Source: Clostridiales bacterium
Lineage (GTDB): Bacteria > Bacillota > Dethiobacteria > Dethiobacterales > Dethiobacteraceae
Direction: 5' to 3'
DNA length: 64,000 nt
Assembly (NCBI GenBank): GCA_018335855.1
Contig: JAGXRM010000019.1
Coordinates: 28,690-92,689 of the forward strand
Positions 49,762-58,934 of the stretch are shown here, one piece after another; the stretch's first letter is position 1, and each line of letters begins with the position of its first letter. The notes under the pieces were generated by a model that searched no databases, had not been told where the DNA came from, and saw only the letters and a program-made list of their open reading frames with translations. The position numbers were made by a program, and so were the translations under genes.

Positions 49762-50828
49762 TGCATTAATGAGGCGGTATGAATTGCCGCAGCCGTGGCT
49801 GCCATAAAAAACGGCTGGTCATCAGCTGGTGTACGCCCCATGGTTGAGCAGACCACGCCGTAATCACCCAGGTGTCCGAGCGGTGCCTCCGGGATCCAAA
49901 TCACCCGATGTTTTTTATTAAGACCGGCAGCTTGCAGTTGCTTGGTTAACACTGCGTTCCGTTCTTCGCCCAGGGATGGAAGCGGCAGGTCGGCTGCTGC
50001 CAGGGCGACTTTACCCAGAGCCGTCAGCGAATGATGGGAAAACCCATGATGCCTGGAACGCGAATCATTAAAACTGATGCGCGGCACAACTACTGCACGA
50101 CCGCCAAGAGTATGCACCCGGTTCACATTTTCCCCTGTCTCAATACCGCTAAAACCAAAGGGTGTTCCCGTCCCGACTATACCCGGTCCCATACAGACTA
50201 CAGCTACATCAGCTAAAGCCACATACTTTGCCGCCAAAAGGCCGCTGTAGATATTTACTGCCTCAAGGTCACCGCCAAACGCGTGACCGCAGGTAATTAC
50301 ACTGTCAAGAAGCCCGGCTTGCCGTAGCTTTCTTGCAGAAATACTAAAATATGCAGGTAATGTCCCTCCGTCCGTCATCAGATAAACAATCCGCGCGGCG
50401 GGTTTTATTTTTTTGAGCGTCAATACAACCGGAGCGAGCATACTATGTAATTCTGCCACGACCACAGGCATGTTGTGTAAATTCTCGGCCTTCGACATCA
50501 CCTGATGATGGGCCGACTGCTCTTCTTCCACAGCTAAAACAGGAAGCTGCATAGGCGTATAGCGCAGTTTCATAATGTGGCCGGCACCCGTGCTACTCTG
50601 TTCCACACGGTTCAGGTTTAGATAGACAAAATGATAGCCACCGCTTCCCAGCATTAACTCAACTGCCGTAGTATTCAGCACCACCGTGTCTCCCGGCGAA
50701 ACCGGTCCTGTGAGAAGCGTATAATTTATTGCTTTGCTTTTCTCACCGTCAAGTTGAACGATCAGTTCTTCGCAGTCCGGTGAAAGAGTGGCGGTTTCAA
50801 GCACTTTGGCGACTTTTCGACTAAACAA
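49758..50828 (-). CDS. DUF3866 family protein
   Basis: The function is unknown. The 356-residue protein starts MFSRKVAKVLETATLSPDCE and has family features: GPVSPGDTVVLNTTAVELML, CGHAFGGDLEAVNIYSGLLA and VCMGPGIVGTGTPFGFSG. No membrane segments are seen, so it is likely cytoplasmic. DUF3866 genes neighbour NUDIX and spoIIM genes in sporulating Clostridia, suggesting a conserved housekeeping role. Start has TTCT-rich upstream with aggag nearby. Confidence 0.85.
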   Translation of the reverse strand: MFSRKVAKVLETATLSPDCEELIVQLDGEKSKAINYTLLTGPVSPGDTVVLNTTAVELMLGSGGYHFVYLNLNRVEQSSTGAGHIMKLRYTPMQLPVLAVEEEQSAHHQVMSKAENLHNMPVVVAELHSMLAPVVLTLKKIKPAARIVYLMTDGGTLPAYFSISARKLRQAGLLDSVITCGHAFGGDLEAVNIYSGLLAAKYVALADVAVVCMGPGIVGTGTPFGFSGIETGENVNRVHTLGGRAVVVPRISFNDSRSRHHGFSHHSLTALGKVALAAADLPLPSLGEERNAVLTKQLQAAGLNKKHRVIWIPEAPLGHLGDYGVVCSTMGRTPADDQPFFMAATAAAIHTASLMH

Positions 50829-50880
50829 TGGTTCTGTCTCCTTTTATTCTGCAAAAAAAATGCTTTTCCTCCTAGAGCTG

Positions 50881-51708
50881 CTATTTTTCCCAACCTTCTC
50901 TGCCTAATGTGTCAAGAAAACGTAAAAAAGTATTGGCCGCGATGGCTTTCGTAAAAGATACCCGTTCAGCCAATACATGAATTGACACCAGAGCTGCCAG
51001 ATAGCCAACCTGAAATGCGGCAGGCGCCGTCAGAACAATAGCCAGGCCCAATACGCCTCCCAGCACATTGGCACCGGCATCGCCCAGCATACCCCTTCCC
51101 TTTAGGTCCCATGGCAGATAAACCAGGGAAGCCAGCCAAAATGGGAAGAGTATGAGAGCTCCCAACTCCCCGGAAACCTGCCAGATGTAAAAGAAAGATA
51201 ACAACAGAAAACTTTTTATAGCACGCCCTGGCCTTAAATCCAGCAGATTTAACAAATTTGCAGACAGGGCTATCAGAACTGCCCGCCAAACAATCAGCAG
51301 GAAAATACCAGGCAAACCACTTACTGCCCATAAAGACACAGCAAAACCAAAAATAGCTTTACTTAGCCCGGTTGTTATCTCCCCATGGAACAGAAGGCGC
51401 TTTACATGCCCACCAAGCCCCCGTGCCCTGCTGTCTCCCCATATATCATCCACCATGCCCAGAACGCCAAAACCCCCCACTACCAGGGCTAAGCGCGTCA
51501 CAACAAAGCCTGACAGTATTCCCGTAAAATTTGCCCATGCCGCAGATAAGAAAAAAACCGGGAGAAAGACGATGCCCATACTTTGCGGTATCATCTTCCC
51601 GCGGTAGTTATGCTGCAGGTGCCCCAGAGAGCGCAGTAACTCGTCGAACAACGGAACAAAGAGTATAGCGGAGAGTAAAGAAACGGCCAGATATATAAAT
51701 ATCGCCAT
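50881..51708 (-). CDS. MraY/WecA-like glycosyl phosphotransferase family 4 protein
   Basis: The 275-residue protein has about eight membrane segments. It has MVDDIWGDSRARGLGGHVKR, NLLNLLDLRPGRAIKS and MLGDAGANVLGGVLGL, which correspond to the Asp-rich, Asn and Asp motifs of polyprenyl-phosphate sugar-phosphotransferases. It lacks parts of MraY length and is not the cell-wall enzyme proper. It joins the glycosyltransferase of the next gene (2-bp gap) and may act in envelope glycan synthesis. Confidence 0.82.
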   Translation of the reverse strand: MAIFIYLAVSLLSAILFVPLFDELLRSLGHLQHNYRGKMIPQSMGIVFLPVFFLSAAWANFTGILSGFVVTRLALVVGGFGVLGMVDDIWGDSRARGLGGHVKRLLFHGEITTGLSKAIFGFAVSLWAVSGLPGIFLLIVWRAVLIALSANLLNLLDLRPGRAIKSFLLLSFFYIWQVSGELGALILFPFWLASLVYLPWDLKGRGMLGDAGANVLGGVLGLAIVLTAPAAFQVGYLAALVSIHVLAERVSFTKAIAANTFLRFLDTLGREGWEK

Positions 51709-51709
51709 G

Positions 51710-52390
51710 CTAGAGCCTCTCTTTCCGGTGCAGTATCATACGACATAATGTACATGTAACCTGAACAAACTGCTTGCCTCTGTGCAGGAAACCACTTAAA
51801 TCCCGGCCTGTTTCCCTGTGTCGCATGCTAACCGGAATTTCACTGATACGAAGCCCGGCGCGAAGGCACTCCACAGTCAGGCCAACTTCCACACCAAAAC
51901 CGCTACAGGCATGATTCGCGTGGTCCCAAACTTCCCGTCGCAGTACCCGCTGTCCGGACAATGGGGAATTAGGGCGATACCCGGCAAGCAAGTAAATGCC
52001 CCAGGACGCCAGGCCTTTGACGAGGCCAAAGCCGGCGCGGCGGCCGGACTTGGCCCAGGCAGCCACAGTCATATCTGTTTCACCGTTTACCACCGGATTT
52101 ATCAGTCTGCGGAATTCTGACGCGGTCTCACCTAAATCCGCATCCACAAAGCACAAAACATCGCCGGATGCGACGTCAATTCCCTTTGCCAAAGCCCCAC
52201 CCTTGCCCAGGTTTTCCGATAGAGTTAAAACGCTGGCGCCTGCCAGTCTCGCCGCCTCAGATGTACCGTCTTTGGAACCGTCGTCCACCACAATGATTTC
52301 GGAGATTTCTTCAACGGCAGACAGTGCTCTGACAGTTTGTCCGATGGTTTTTTCTTCGTTATAGGCGGGAATTACTGCTGATATTTTCAA
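51710..52390 (-). CDS. Glycosyltransferase family 2
   Basis: The GT-A fold enzyme begins KISAVIPAYNEEKTIGQTVR, with VDADLG as the DxD-type metal site and HRETGRDLSGFLHRG later. I chose TTG 52390 with GGAAGGTG upstream because the longer frame from ATG 52432 overlaps the steB stop. The 226-residue length is short but complete for a dolichyl-phosphate-mannose-synthase-like group. It likely supplies a sugar to a lipid carrier near SteA/SteB. Confidence 0.82.
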   Translation of the reverse strand: MKISAVIPAYNEEKTIGQTVRALSAVEEISEIIVVDDGSKDGTSEAARLAGASVLTLSENLGKGGALAKGIDVASGDVLCFVDADLGETASEFRRLINPVVNGETDMTVAAWAKSGRRAGFGLVKGLASWGIYLLAGYRPNSPLSGQRVLRREVWDHANHACSGFGVEVGLTVECLRAGLRISEIPVSMRHRETGRDLSGFLHRGKQFVQVTCTLCRMILHRKERL

Positions 52391-52415
52391 GGCTACACCT
52401 TCCGCTGACAATACT

Positions 52416-53222
52416 TTAGAACGTGGAAACAAACTGATCGGCGGTACTTTTTATGCCATAATTACCAGGAGTCCCGCGCAATACGGAAAGCAGTGAAAAT
52501 TGACCAAATGCTGTATCTGCGTTATCAATCGTGGAAAATCCCAGTGTTTTTAGATCATTCAGGACGGAGTCAGTGACCTCACTCCACTCAAGCCCAATCA
52601 GAATTAATTGTTCGGGGTCGAGATTCTCACATATTTGCTGGACAAGTTCATTGCTGGTATTTGCCTGCTCACCAAGAATCAGGATAATCGCTTCCGGTTT
52701 TTCTGATGCGCTGAACTGAATTTCCAGCATTTCTGTAGCGGCAAAACGGTCTAAAATCTCTTGTTGTTGATGATCAATACTGTTACCCGAGATCATCATC
52801 GCCAGAGCTTTGCCCAAACCGTTCACCGGCTCAATAAGCCTCGATTGATCAGCAACTTTTACTACATTCGTTATTTCCGCTTCCGCATCATGTAGTATGG
52901 CCAAAACGCCCGGGGGGATTTCAGCCCCGTGGGAGACGACTGCAATATTTTTGCCGGCCAAGGTGCCTGTTACCAGACCGGGATAAAGGGCACTGCGAAA
53001 TTTTTCCCACAGATACAGATCCCGGGACGCAGCCTGTAACTGTGCCTCCAGCATTACTTTTTCCTGCCGCTGGACGCGGAAATCTCTGGACATCTGGTCA
53101 ATGAGAAGACGCTGTTGTTTTACCAGCATATTTTCACTGATTCCGGTCCCGATAAGAATGCCCAGCCCCAGAGCGAGGAAGACGGCTACCAGGGAAATAA
53201 TATGATCCTTGACTCGAAACAT
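52416..53222 (-). CDS. steB: SteB/MctB-family envelope protein
   Basis: The 268-residue protein has an N-terminal transmembrane helix (IISLVAVFLALGLGILIGTG), a coiled-coil (SRDFRVQRQEKVMLEAQLQA) and a soluble C-terminal domain. Databases often name it 'copper transporter' after M. tuberculosis MctB; the actinobacterial SteB works with SteA at the division site. The steA gene just upstream (11 bp) supports the SteB assignment. The role in a sporeformer is unknown. Confidence 0.83.
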   Translation of the reverse strand: MFRVKDHIISLVAVFLALGLGILIGTGISENMLVKQQRLLIDQMSRDFRVQRQEKVMLEAQLQAASRDLYLWEKFRSALYPGLVTGTLAGKNIAVVSHGAEIPPGVLAILHDAEAEITNVVKVADQSRLIEPVNGLGKALAMMISGNSIDHQQQEILDRFAATEMLEIQFSASEKPEAIILILGEQANTSNELVQQICENLDPEQLILIGLEWSEVTDSVLNDLKTLGFSTIDNADTAFGQFSLLSVLRGTPGNYGIKSTADQFVSTF

Positions 53223-53233
53223 AAAAAACCTCC

Positions 53234-54361
53234 TTACAGGCCAAACCTCAGACGCATAGCCAGTAACCTAAAGACATGCCGAATGGTCGGATTAGCCAGG
53301 ACCAGGGCTAACACCGGAATACTTGCTGCCAAAGCCAGCAGCAGTAAGGAACGGCCCGATACCCCGCCACGGTACAGTTGGCTTACTCCACGTGCGTCTA
53401 TTAACCTGCTTCCTACTTTTAAGCGGACAAGAAAGGTACTGGCCATTCCTTTCCGCCCTTTCTCCAAAAAATCAATCATATTTGAATGCGTGCCTACAGC
53501 TGCAATCAGCCTGGCGCCCTTTTCATACGCCAGGAGCAGTGCAATATCTTCACTCGTTCCCGGTGCTTTTACAATACTGGCATCCAAACCCAGGTTCTCT
53601 ATTCGGGCCAAACCCGGCGCTTTGCCGTCAGGATACGCATGAACCAATATTTCCCGGGTTCGTCTCAGCGCCTGGTCACTCACACTGTCCATATCACCAA
53701 CTACCAGATCTGGTATCCGGCCAAACTCCAGCAGTGCATCAGCGCCGCCGTCAACCCCGATTAACACCGGCTTTACTTCATCGAGATAATGAGTTACCGC
53801 CTGCAGATCTTCTCGGTATGACTGACCTCTGACCACAACCAGGACATGCTTGCCGGCGACATCCGTTTTAAGGGGAGGAAAGTCGATTCCTCCGAGAATC
53901 AGCTCTTTTTCCTGCAGTGCATATTCCAGCGTGTTCTGCACAAAATGATCCAATAACTCGTCCAGATTTTTTTCTGCCAGGCACAACTGCCGTGAAATCA
54001 CCGCATCATCAACGATCCGTGCTTTGGCCACATGCTGTTCCCCCAAATATAATTCGCCTGCGCGGATTGTCACCACATCTCCTTCACGGATTCGCGAGTA
54101 AAAATCTTCACCTGCCAGATCAAAATGCGGTATATTGGCTTCTGCCAGTTTACGTGGCCCATTGTTAGGATAGCGTCCGCTCATAGATGAATTAATATTA
54201 ACAACAGCTTTTACTTTTTTTTGTGCCAGGGATTCAGCTGCTACTTCATCCAGGTCACGATGGTCGATGACAGCAACATCTCCTGGTGAGAGCCTTTCCA
54301 CCAGGAACTTTGTCTTTCTGTCCATTTTGACCGGCCCGCAAACCTGCTTCATCCAGCTCAA
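53234..54361 (-). CDS. steA: SteA-like protein (thiamine pyrophosphokinase-like fold)
   Basis: The 375-residue protein has an N-terminal part with VAVIDHRDLDEVAAESLAQK and INSSMSGRYPNNGP, a central TPK-like domain (IGVDGGADALLEFGRIPDLV, VGDMDSVSDQALRR, then APGTSEDIALLLAYEKGA and AVGTHSNMIDFLEKGRKG), and a C-terminal membrane helix (LLLLALAASIPVLALVL). In actinobacteria SteA takes part in septum formation. The TPK-like motifs are intact, so it may bind nucleotides. Confidence 0.85.
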   Translation of the reverse strand: MSWMKQVCGPVKMDRKTKFLVERLSPGDVAVIDHRDLDEVAAESLAQKKVKAVVNINSSMSGRYPNNGPRKLAEANIPHFDLAGEDFYSRIREGDVVTIRAGELYLGEQHVAKARIVDDAVISRQLCLAEKNLDELLDHFVQNTLEYALQEKELILGGIDFPPLKTDVAGKHVLVVVRGQSYREDLQAVTHYLDEVKPVLIGVDGGADALLEFGRIPDLVVGDMDSVSDQALRRTREILVHAYPDGKAPGLARIENLGLDASIVKAPGTSEDIALLLAYEKGARLIAAVGTHSNMIDFLEKGRKGMASTFLVRLKVGSRLIDARGVSQLYRGGVSGRSLLLLALAASIPVLALVLANPTIRHVFRLLAMRLRFGL

Positions 54362-54439
54362 ACCTCTCTGTTTTTTTTAGTATGTGTTATGGCGGCTGGT
54401 TTAATCTGCAGAACTAACCTTTTTTGTTATTTTTGCAAA

Positions 54440-54470
54440 ATAAAAAGCGGCCGGACTCTCTCCAACCGCG
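54440..54470 (-). terminator. Intrinsic terminator after spo0A
   Basis: GCGGCCGG (54447-54454) pairs with CCAACCGC (54462-54469) using two G-U pairs, followed on the minus strand by a T-rich run. The spo0A stop lies about 136 bp upstream; that gap holds no gene. Confidence 0.75.
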
Positions 54471-54605
54471 AGTGAACATTAAACATATCTGCTCCGTGCT
54501 ATTAAATTTTCCTATGTAGTGGCTAATAAAAAAGTGCGGACAAAGTCAAGTTTAATAGTTCAACCTCATGGTGTTTTTCCATAGCACAATCTTACACTGT
54601 GATAT

Positions 54606-55379
54606 CTAGTTAAGCCCCTTATTGTATAAGCGAAGCCTGTCAGCAACTAAAGCAATAAACTCAGAGTTCGTAGGTTTTCCCCGCTCTGTATTGATAGTAT
54701 AGCCGAAAAACTTTTTAATGGTCTCAATGTTATTTCTTGACCACGCAACTTCGATAGCATGGCGGATCGCCCGTTCCACCCGGGAACTGGTGGTTTCGAA
54801 TTTTTCAGCAATCCGGGGATAAAGTATTTTGGTTACAGATCCCAGCAGATCCACTTCTTCCACAACCATCATAATTGCTTCACGTAAATAATGATAGCCT
54901 TTTATATGAGCCGGAATGCCAATTTCGTGAATAATATTTGTAATATCTGCCTCTAGACTGGACCGTTTCGGCGGACGTGATATACTGCTTACTGTAGGTG
55001 CGGGAGTACTGCCGTTCCCAAGAAGGCGAATCCGTTCTACCAGAACTTCCATATTAAAGGGTTTTAGTATGTAATACGAGGCCCCCAGTTCCACTGCTTT
55101 TCGGGTAATGTCTTCCTGACCAAAGGCGGTCAGCATAATTACTTTTGGCTTTGTTCCTGCTTCCATCTGTCCAATCTGCTCCAGCACGCCCAAACCGTCC
55201 AGATGAGGCATGATGATATCCAATAGCAGTACATCGGGCGGATTTTCCGCGATTAATTCCAAGGCCTCTTTCCCGTTATATGCTTTCCCCACGATGTCAA
55301 TGTCAGGTTGTTGCTCCAGGAATTCTACTAATAAATCACTGAATTCTCGATTGTCATCGGCTACGAAAACTTTCAGCAT
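54606..55379 (-). CDS. spo0A: Sporulation master regulator Spo0A
   Basis: The 257-residue response regulator has a receiver domain ([14 protein letters not shown], phospho-Asp in [24 protein letters not shown]) and the Spo0A C-terminal DNA-binding domain ([40 protein letters not shown] and [20 protein letters not shown]). The order spoIVB-spo0A matches Bacillus. Upstream is a sigma-H-like promoter overlapping a 0A box. Confidence 0.97.
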   Translation of the reverse strand: MLKVFVADDNREFSDLLVEFLEQQPDIDIVGKAYNGKEALELIAENPPDVLLLDIIMPHLDGLGVLEQIGQMEAGTKPKVIMLTAFGQEDITRKAVELGASYYILKPFNMEVLVERIRLLGNGSTPAPTVSSISRPPKRSSLEADITNIIHEIGIPAHIKGYHYLREAIMMVVEEVDLLGSVTKILYPRIAEKFETTSSRVERAIRHAIEVAWSRNNIETIKKFFGYTINTERGKPTNSEFIALVADRLRLYNKGLN

Positions 55380-55432
55380 AGTGTCTCTCCTTCCGTTTTA
55401 TGGTAAAACTCGTGAATCTTCCCAGTTGATTT

Positions 55433-55458
55433 ATTCGACATTTGGATAGATATCCCTT
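55433..55458 (-). promoter_or_regulatory. Sigma-H-like promoter with 0A box upstream of spo0A
   Basis: On the minus strand AAGGGATAT (55450-55458) and GAAT (55433-55436) are 13 bases apart. The heptamer TGTCGAA (55434-55440) is the 0A-box core and overlaps the GAAT element. Autocontrol of spo0A by sigma-H and Spo0A is known in Bacillus, so the arrangement is credible. The -35 element deviates at one base. Confidence 0.55.
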
Positions 55459-55474
55459 TCACATTTTAATTTTT

Positions 55475-55509
55475 TTAAAAAAAAAAAACACGCCTTTGAT
55501 ATCGGCGTG
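55475..55509 (-). terminator. Intrinsic terminator of spoIVB
   Basis: CACGCC and GGCGTG (55489-55509) form the stem and about 13 T follow on the minus strand. It begins three bases after the spoIVB stop and keeps spo0A transcription separate. Confidence 0.92.
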
Positions 55510-55511
55510 AA

Positions 55512-56855
55512 TTAAATATTTTCCCCAACAGCCTGCAGCATACCCGATTCCATCACCATCCATTCAATGAATATGCCATATCCCCGGGTCGGATCATTGA
55601 CAAATACATGGGTAACAGCTCCAACTAATTTATCATTTTGAATGATGGGGCTACCGCTCATACCCTGGACGATGCCTCCAGTTGTCTCCAACAGCCGCTC
55701 GTCCGTAACGCGGATGACCATTCCTTTATCACCTGGTTTGCTTTGGTTATAAACCCGTTGAATCTCTATGTCAAATCGTTCAATATTTTCTCCTTCAATA
55801 ACCGTCAGAATCTCGGCCGGGCCTGTTTCAACCTGGGACATCAACGCAATTGGCATTGGCTTATTGACACTGCCACTTGTTGGCTCCATCCTGGATAATG
55901 TCCCAAAGATACCAAATATCCCGTTTTTTTCAATCGTACCCGCAATATCATGATCTTCCTGAAAAATACCTGTTTTTTCCCCCGGGTATCCCCGTCTTGC
56001 AGGCTTGATATTAACAATATTAGCCTTAACAATTTGCCCGTCCCGAACTACAATCGGCTGATTGGTATCAACATCGGCAATGACATGGCCCAATGCACCG
56101 TATACATTGGATTTTGGGTCAAAGAATGTTAACGTCCCCACACCAGCAGCAGTGTCTCGGATATAAAGGCCGATACGGTAACGTCCTGTTTCCTGGCACA
56201 ACAGCGGTTCTACATTTTTTATAAAATCCTGATCGCCGCGTTTAACACTAAAATGTAGTATTTTTCCTGGTGAACCATGCTTTGCAATCAGTTCAGCTAC
56301 CTGATTTGCGTCTTGCAATTGCACCCCTTCAATGGCTATAATCACATCACCCATCTCAATGCCTGCATCTTTAGCCGGTGATGTGGAAACTGTTTGCCCG
56401 CGGACCATATGGTGGCCGACTACGAGCACCCCTTCACTGTGGAGTTTAATACCGATGGAATGTCCTCCAGGTATTAGCTTTTGCTCAGGAAGAACATTAA
56501 CCGTCATCTGTCGCAGCGGGATGACACCGAAGAGGCGAAACTCCAGATTAACCGAACCTAAGCTCTGTGCGCTAAGTATAATCGGAGCACGCAGGTTGAG
56601 CTTATTTGCCTGCTGTGAAACCGGAACACCGTTTAAGGCGATAACGCCGTTTTTGTCGCCCTTAACATGAACGGTAATCGGAGACGCAATGTTTACATAA
56701 TGCTGCTCCCCTTCCAGTATTCTCAGGTCAGCTTGCAAGTTTACCCACATTCGCCAAGGGAATGCAGTAGCTACAATGAGCAGGAGCATTAATCCCGATA
56801 AAATCAGCCCCTGCCTGCGATATTGATTTTTCACGCGGTTATCACTCCCTTTCAT
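55512..56855 (-). CDS. spoIVB: SpoIVB serine peptidase
   Basis: SpoIVB is secreted from the forespore and cleaves SpoIVFA to start sigma-K processing. The 447-residue protein has an N-terminal membrane anchor (LILSGLMLLLIVATAFPW), a PDZ domain at about 150-230 (KDAGIEMGDVIIAIEGVQL) and an S55 peptidase domain with His in YGALGHVIAD and catalytic Ser in VQGMSGSPII. The ATG at 56855 has a distant site; a GTG eight codons later with GGGAG upstream could be used. A spo0A gene follows. Confidence 0.95.
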   Translation of the reverse strand: MKGSDNRVKNQYRRQGLILSGLMLLLIVATAFPWRMWVNLQADLRILEGEQHYVNIASPITVHVKGDKNGVIALNGVPVSQQANKLNLRAPIILSAQSLGSVNLEFRLFGVIPLRQMTVNVLPEQKLIPGGHSIGIKLHSEGVLVVGHHMVRGQTVSTSPAKDAGIEMGDVIIAIEGVQLQDANQVAELIAKHGSPGKILHFSVKRGDQDFIKNVEPLLCQETGRYRIGLYIRDTAAGVGTLTFFDPKSNVYGALGHVIADVDTNQPIVVRDGQIVKANIVNIKPARRGYPGEKTGIFQEDHDIAGTIEKNGIFGIFGTLSRMEPTSGSVNKPMPIALMSQVETGPAEILTVIEGENIERFDIEIQRVYNQSKPGDKGMVIRVTDERLLETTGGIVQGMSGSPIIQNDKLVGAVTHVFVNDPTRGYGIFIEWMVMESGMLQAVGENI

Positions 56856-57270
56856 TGCTCAGTCGAAAAAAATCACCTCCAAATTTACTTGCATTTGAAG
56901 TCGATTGTGTCTTTTTAAGATAACCTCGCAGTGTTTTTTTATACGACATTGGTTTACATAACTTTCTTGCATCATCTGGGTATAGTGACATAGAAAAAAA
57001 TGAAAAATAAAAAACCCCATGGCCACAGACCATGAGTTAAGTAAAAAAAATTTTGCAAACCGGGGACGGTTCCTAAATTGCACGTTTGCAAACCGGGGAC
57101 GGTTCCTAAATTGCAATAATGCAACTTAGGAACCGTCCCCGGTTTGCATATTGAAAATTAAAAAACCCATTGCGGTAACCACGAGTTAGGAAATTTTAAT
57201 ATTTGAGAAAATCCTGATTGTTCTCTTGAGGGTTCCTGCATTTCATGATACGGAAGAATTAGGTCAAATG
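56856..57270. other. Intergenic region between spoIVB and recN
   Basis: No gene is credible here. The region holds the GGGGACGGTTC repeats (57053-57148) and, on both sides, similar short hairpin sequences: AACCCCATGGCCACAGACCATGAGTTA at 57013-57039, and AACCCATTGCGGTAACCACGAGTTA at 57161-57187. The first forms CATGG/CCATG followed on the minus strand by a T-rich run, a possible terminator for recN. The second looks like a decayed copy. Confidence 0.55.
57053..57148. repeat. Cluster of three GGGGACGGTTC repeat units
   Basis: Two direct copies of GCAAACCGGGGACGGTTCCT (57055-57082 and 57088-57115) are followed by an inverted copy (57120-57148). The units share a core with the element between cbiJ and cbiX, about 55 kb away. 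The second and third can pair into a hairpin with a stem of about 27 bases. Confidence 0.9.
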
Positions 57271-58932
57271 TCAAACCTGACCCCGGAGGAGTTGGCGGGC
57301 GTGGTTTAGGGCGGTTTGGTCGTGGGGTTCGCCGCCGAGCATGCGGGTTAATTCGGTTTCGCGATCATTTTGGGAAAGTTTCGTTAGGCGGGTGACGGTG
57401 CGGCCGTCCTCGGTTATTTTATAGATGGTGAAGTGGTGGTTGGCTGCGGCGGCGATGAGTGGTTGGTGGGTAACACAGATAACCTGACGGTAACGGGCCA
57501 GATGCCGCAGCCGTTCGGCAATGCTGCGGACGGTTGTACCGCCGACGCCGGCATCAATTTCATCAAAAATCAGCGTGGGAATGTGATCTTCCACGGCGAG
57601 CACACTTTTAACCGCCAGCATAACCCGGGATATTTCTCCACCCGATGCTACCTTGCTTAGAAGTTGCAGCGGCTCTCCCACGTTGGCGCTAAAGAGAAAT
57701 TCCACTTTGTCTTTGCCATGGGCGCTCACTGCGTCGCTCTCATCCATCCTGATATCAAACTGAGCACCGGACAGCGCCAGGCTTTGCAGAGCAGTGTTAA
57801 TTTTCTCCACCAATATGCTGGCAGCTTTCTGCCGCTGGATACTCAGTTGCGCAGCATTTCTTTCCAGGTCGGTGACGGCTGCTGCCAATTCTATGGAAAG
57901 TTTGGCCACGTGTTCACCACGGCCGTCCAATCCGGCCAGTTCCGTGCGCATTTCCCGGGCCAGCGTCTCCACATCTTCCAGAGTAGGGCCATATTTTTTC
58001 TTTATTTTTTTATATATATCCAAACGGAGGACTACTTCCTGCAACTCCGATTCATCCAGACTAATCTCGTCGTGGTAGGTACGTAATTCCCGGGCGGCTT
58101 CTGTTAACTGGCTGGAAACGGCGGCGAGTTGACCAAGCACATTTCCCAGAGAGTCGTCAATTGCGACTGCCGCTGCCAGCTCTTTTTCAACGGTACCCAA
58201 TCGGTCAATAATGGCCCCGTCAAACGCCCCTTCGTAGAGGTCCGCGTATGCTTTCGCTGTCTTCTCTGCCAGTTGCCGGGCATAGGTCAGTTTTCGGAAT
58301 TGCTTCTCAAGCTCTTCCTCTTCTTCCGTTGTCAGGGATGCTTCGTCTATTTCATGAAGCTGAAAACGCAAAAAATCGGCGCTGCGGACCAATGCCGCAT
58401 CATCACCGCCCAGTTCAGCCAATTCCCGGCGCAATTGGGTACACCGCTTGTATATACTTTCCACTCTGGACAGACAGGAAGCCAGTTCCTCCCCGCCGTA
58501 CGCATCAAGCAGCATCCGCTGAGTCTGAGAACTGAGTAAAGACTGTTGCTGGTTTTGGCCATGCAAGTCGATCAGGGCGCGTCCCAGAGGCCCCAATTGT
58601 GCCAACGGGCGGACACTGCCGTTGACTCGGCAGAGATTGGGCCCGCCGTGGCGAATCTCCCGGCAGAGCATAAGCTCTTCTTCACCGCTGTCTACGTTTT
58701 CATCGCAAAAACCATCGCCGAGTCCAGTAAATACAGCCTGAACAAAGGCAGCCTCTTCTCCGCTGCGAATCACATCGGGATTGGCCCGCTCACCTAAAAG
58801 CAGGTTTACGGCGCCTAAAAGCATGGACTTGCCGGCTCCGGTTTCTCCGGTAATCACGTTTAGACCTTCCCCCGGATAAAAGGAAAGATTGTCTATGAGT
58901 GCAAGGTTGCGAACTTCCAGCAAACGCAGCAT
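57271..58932 (-). CDS. recN: DNA repair protein RecN
   Basis: RecN is an SMC-like ATPase that acts early in double-strand-break repair. The 553-residue protein has Walker A in TGETGAGKSMLL near residue 35, a long coiled-coil middle (ELEKQFRKLTYARQLAEKTA), a signature region VASGGEISRVMLAVKSVLA and Walker B TLIFDEIDAGVGG. Length is standard. It follows nadK by two bases. Confidence 0.96.
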   Translation of the reverse strand: MLRLLEVRNLALIDNLSFYPGEGLNVITGETGAGKSMLLGAVNLLLGERANPDVIRSGEEAAFVQAVFTGLGDGFCDENVDSGEEELMLCREIRHGGPNLCRVNGSVRPLAQLGPLGRALIDLHGQNQQQSLLSSQTQRMLLDAYGGEELASCLSRVESIYKRCTQLRRELAELGGDDAALVRSADFLRFQLHEIDEASLTTEEEEELEKQFRKLTYARQLAEKTAKAYADLYEGAFDGAIIDRLGTVEKELAAAVAIDDSLGNVLGQLAAVSSQLTEAARELRTYHDEISLDESELQEVVLRLDIYKKIKKKYGPTLEDVETLAREMRTELAGLDGRGEHVAKLSIELAAAVTDLERNAAQLSIQRQKAASILVEKINTALQSLALSGAQFDIRMDESDAVSAHGKDKVEFLFSANVGEPLQLLSKVASGGEISRVMLAVKSVLAVEDHIPTLIFDEIDAGVGGTTVRSIAERLRHLARYRQVICVTHQPLIAAAANHHFTIYKITEDGRTVTRLTKLSQNDRETELTRMLGGEPHDQTALNHARQLLRGQV

Positions 58933-58934
58933 AA

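Noticed and set aside
52416..53222. Copper transporter function for the MctB-like protein
   Set aside because: The name derives from one mycobacterial study; adjacent steA and the single helix favour SteB.
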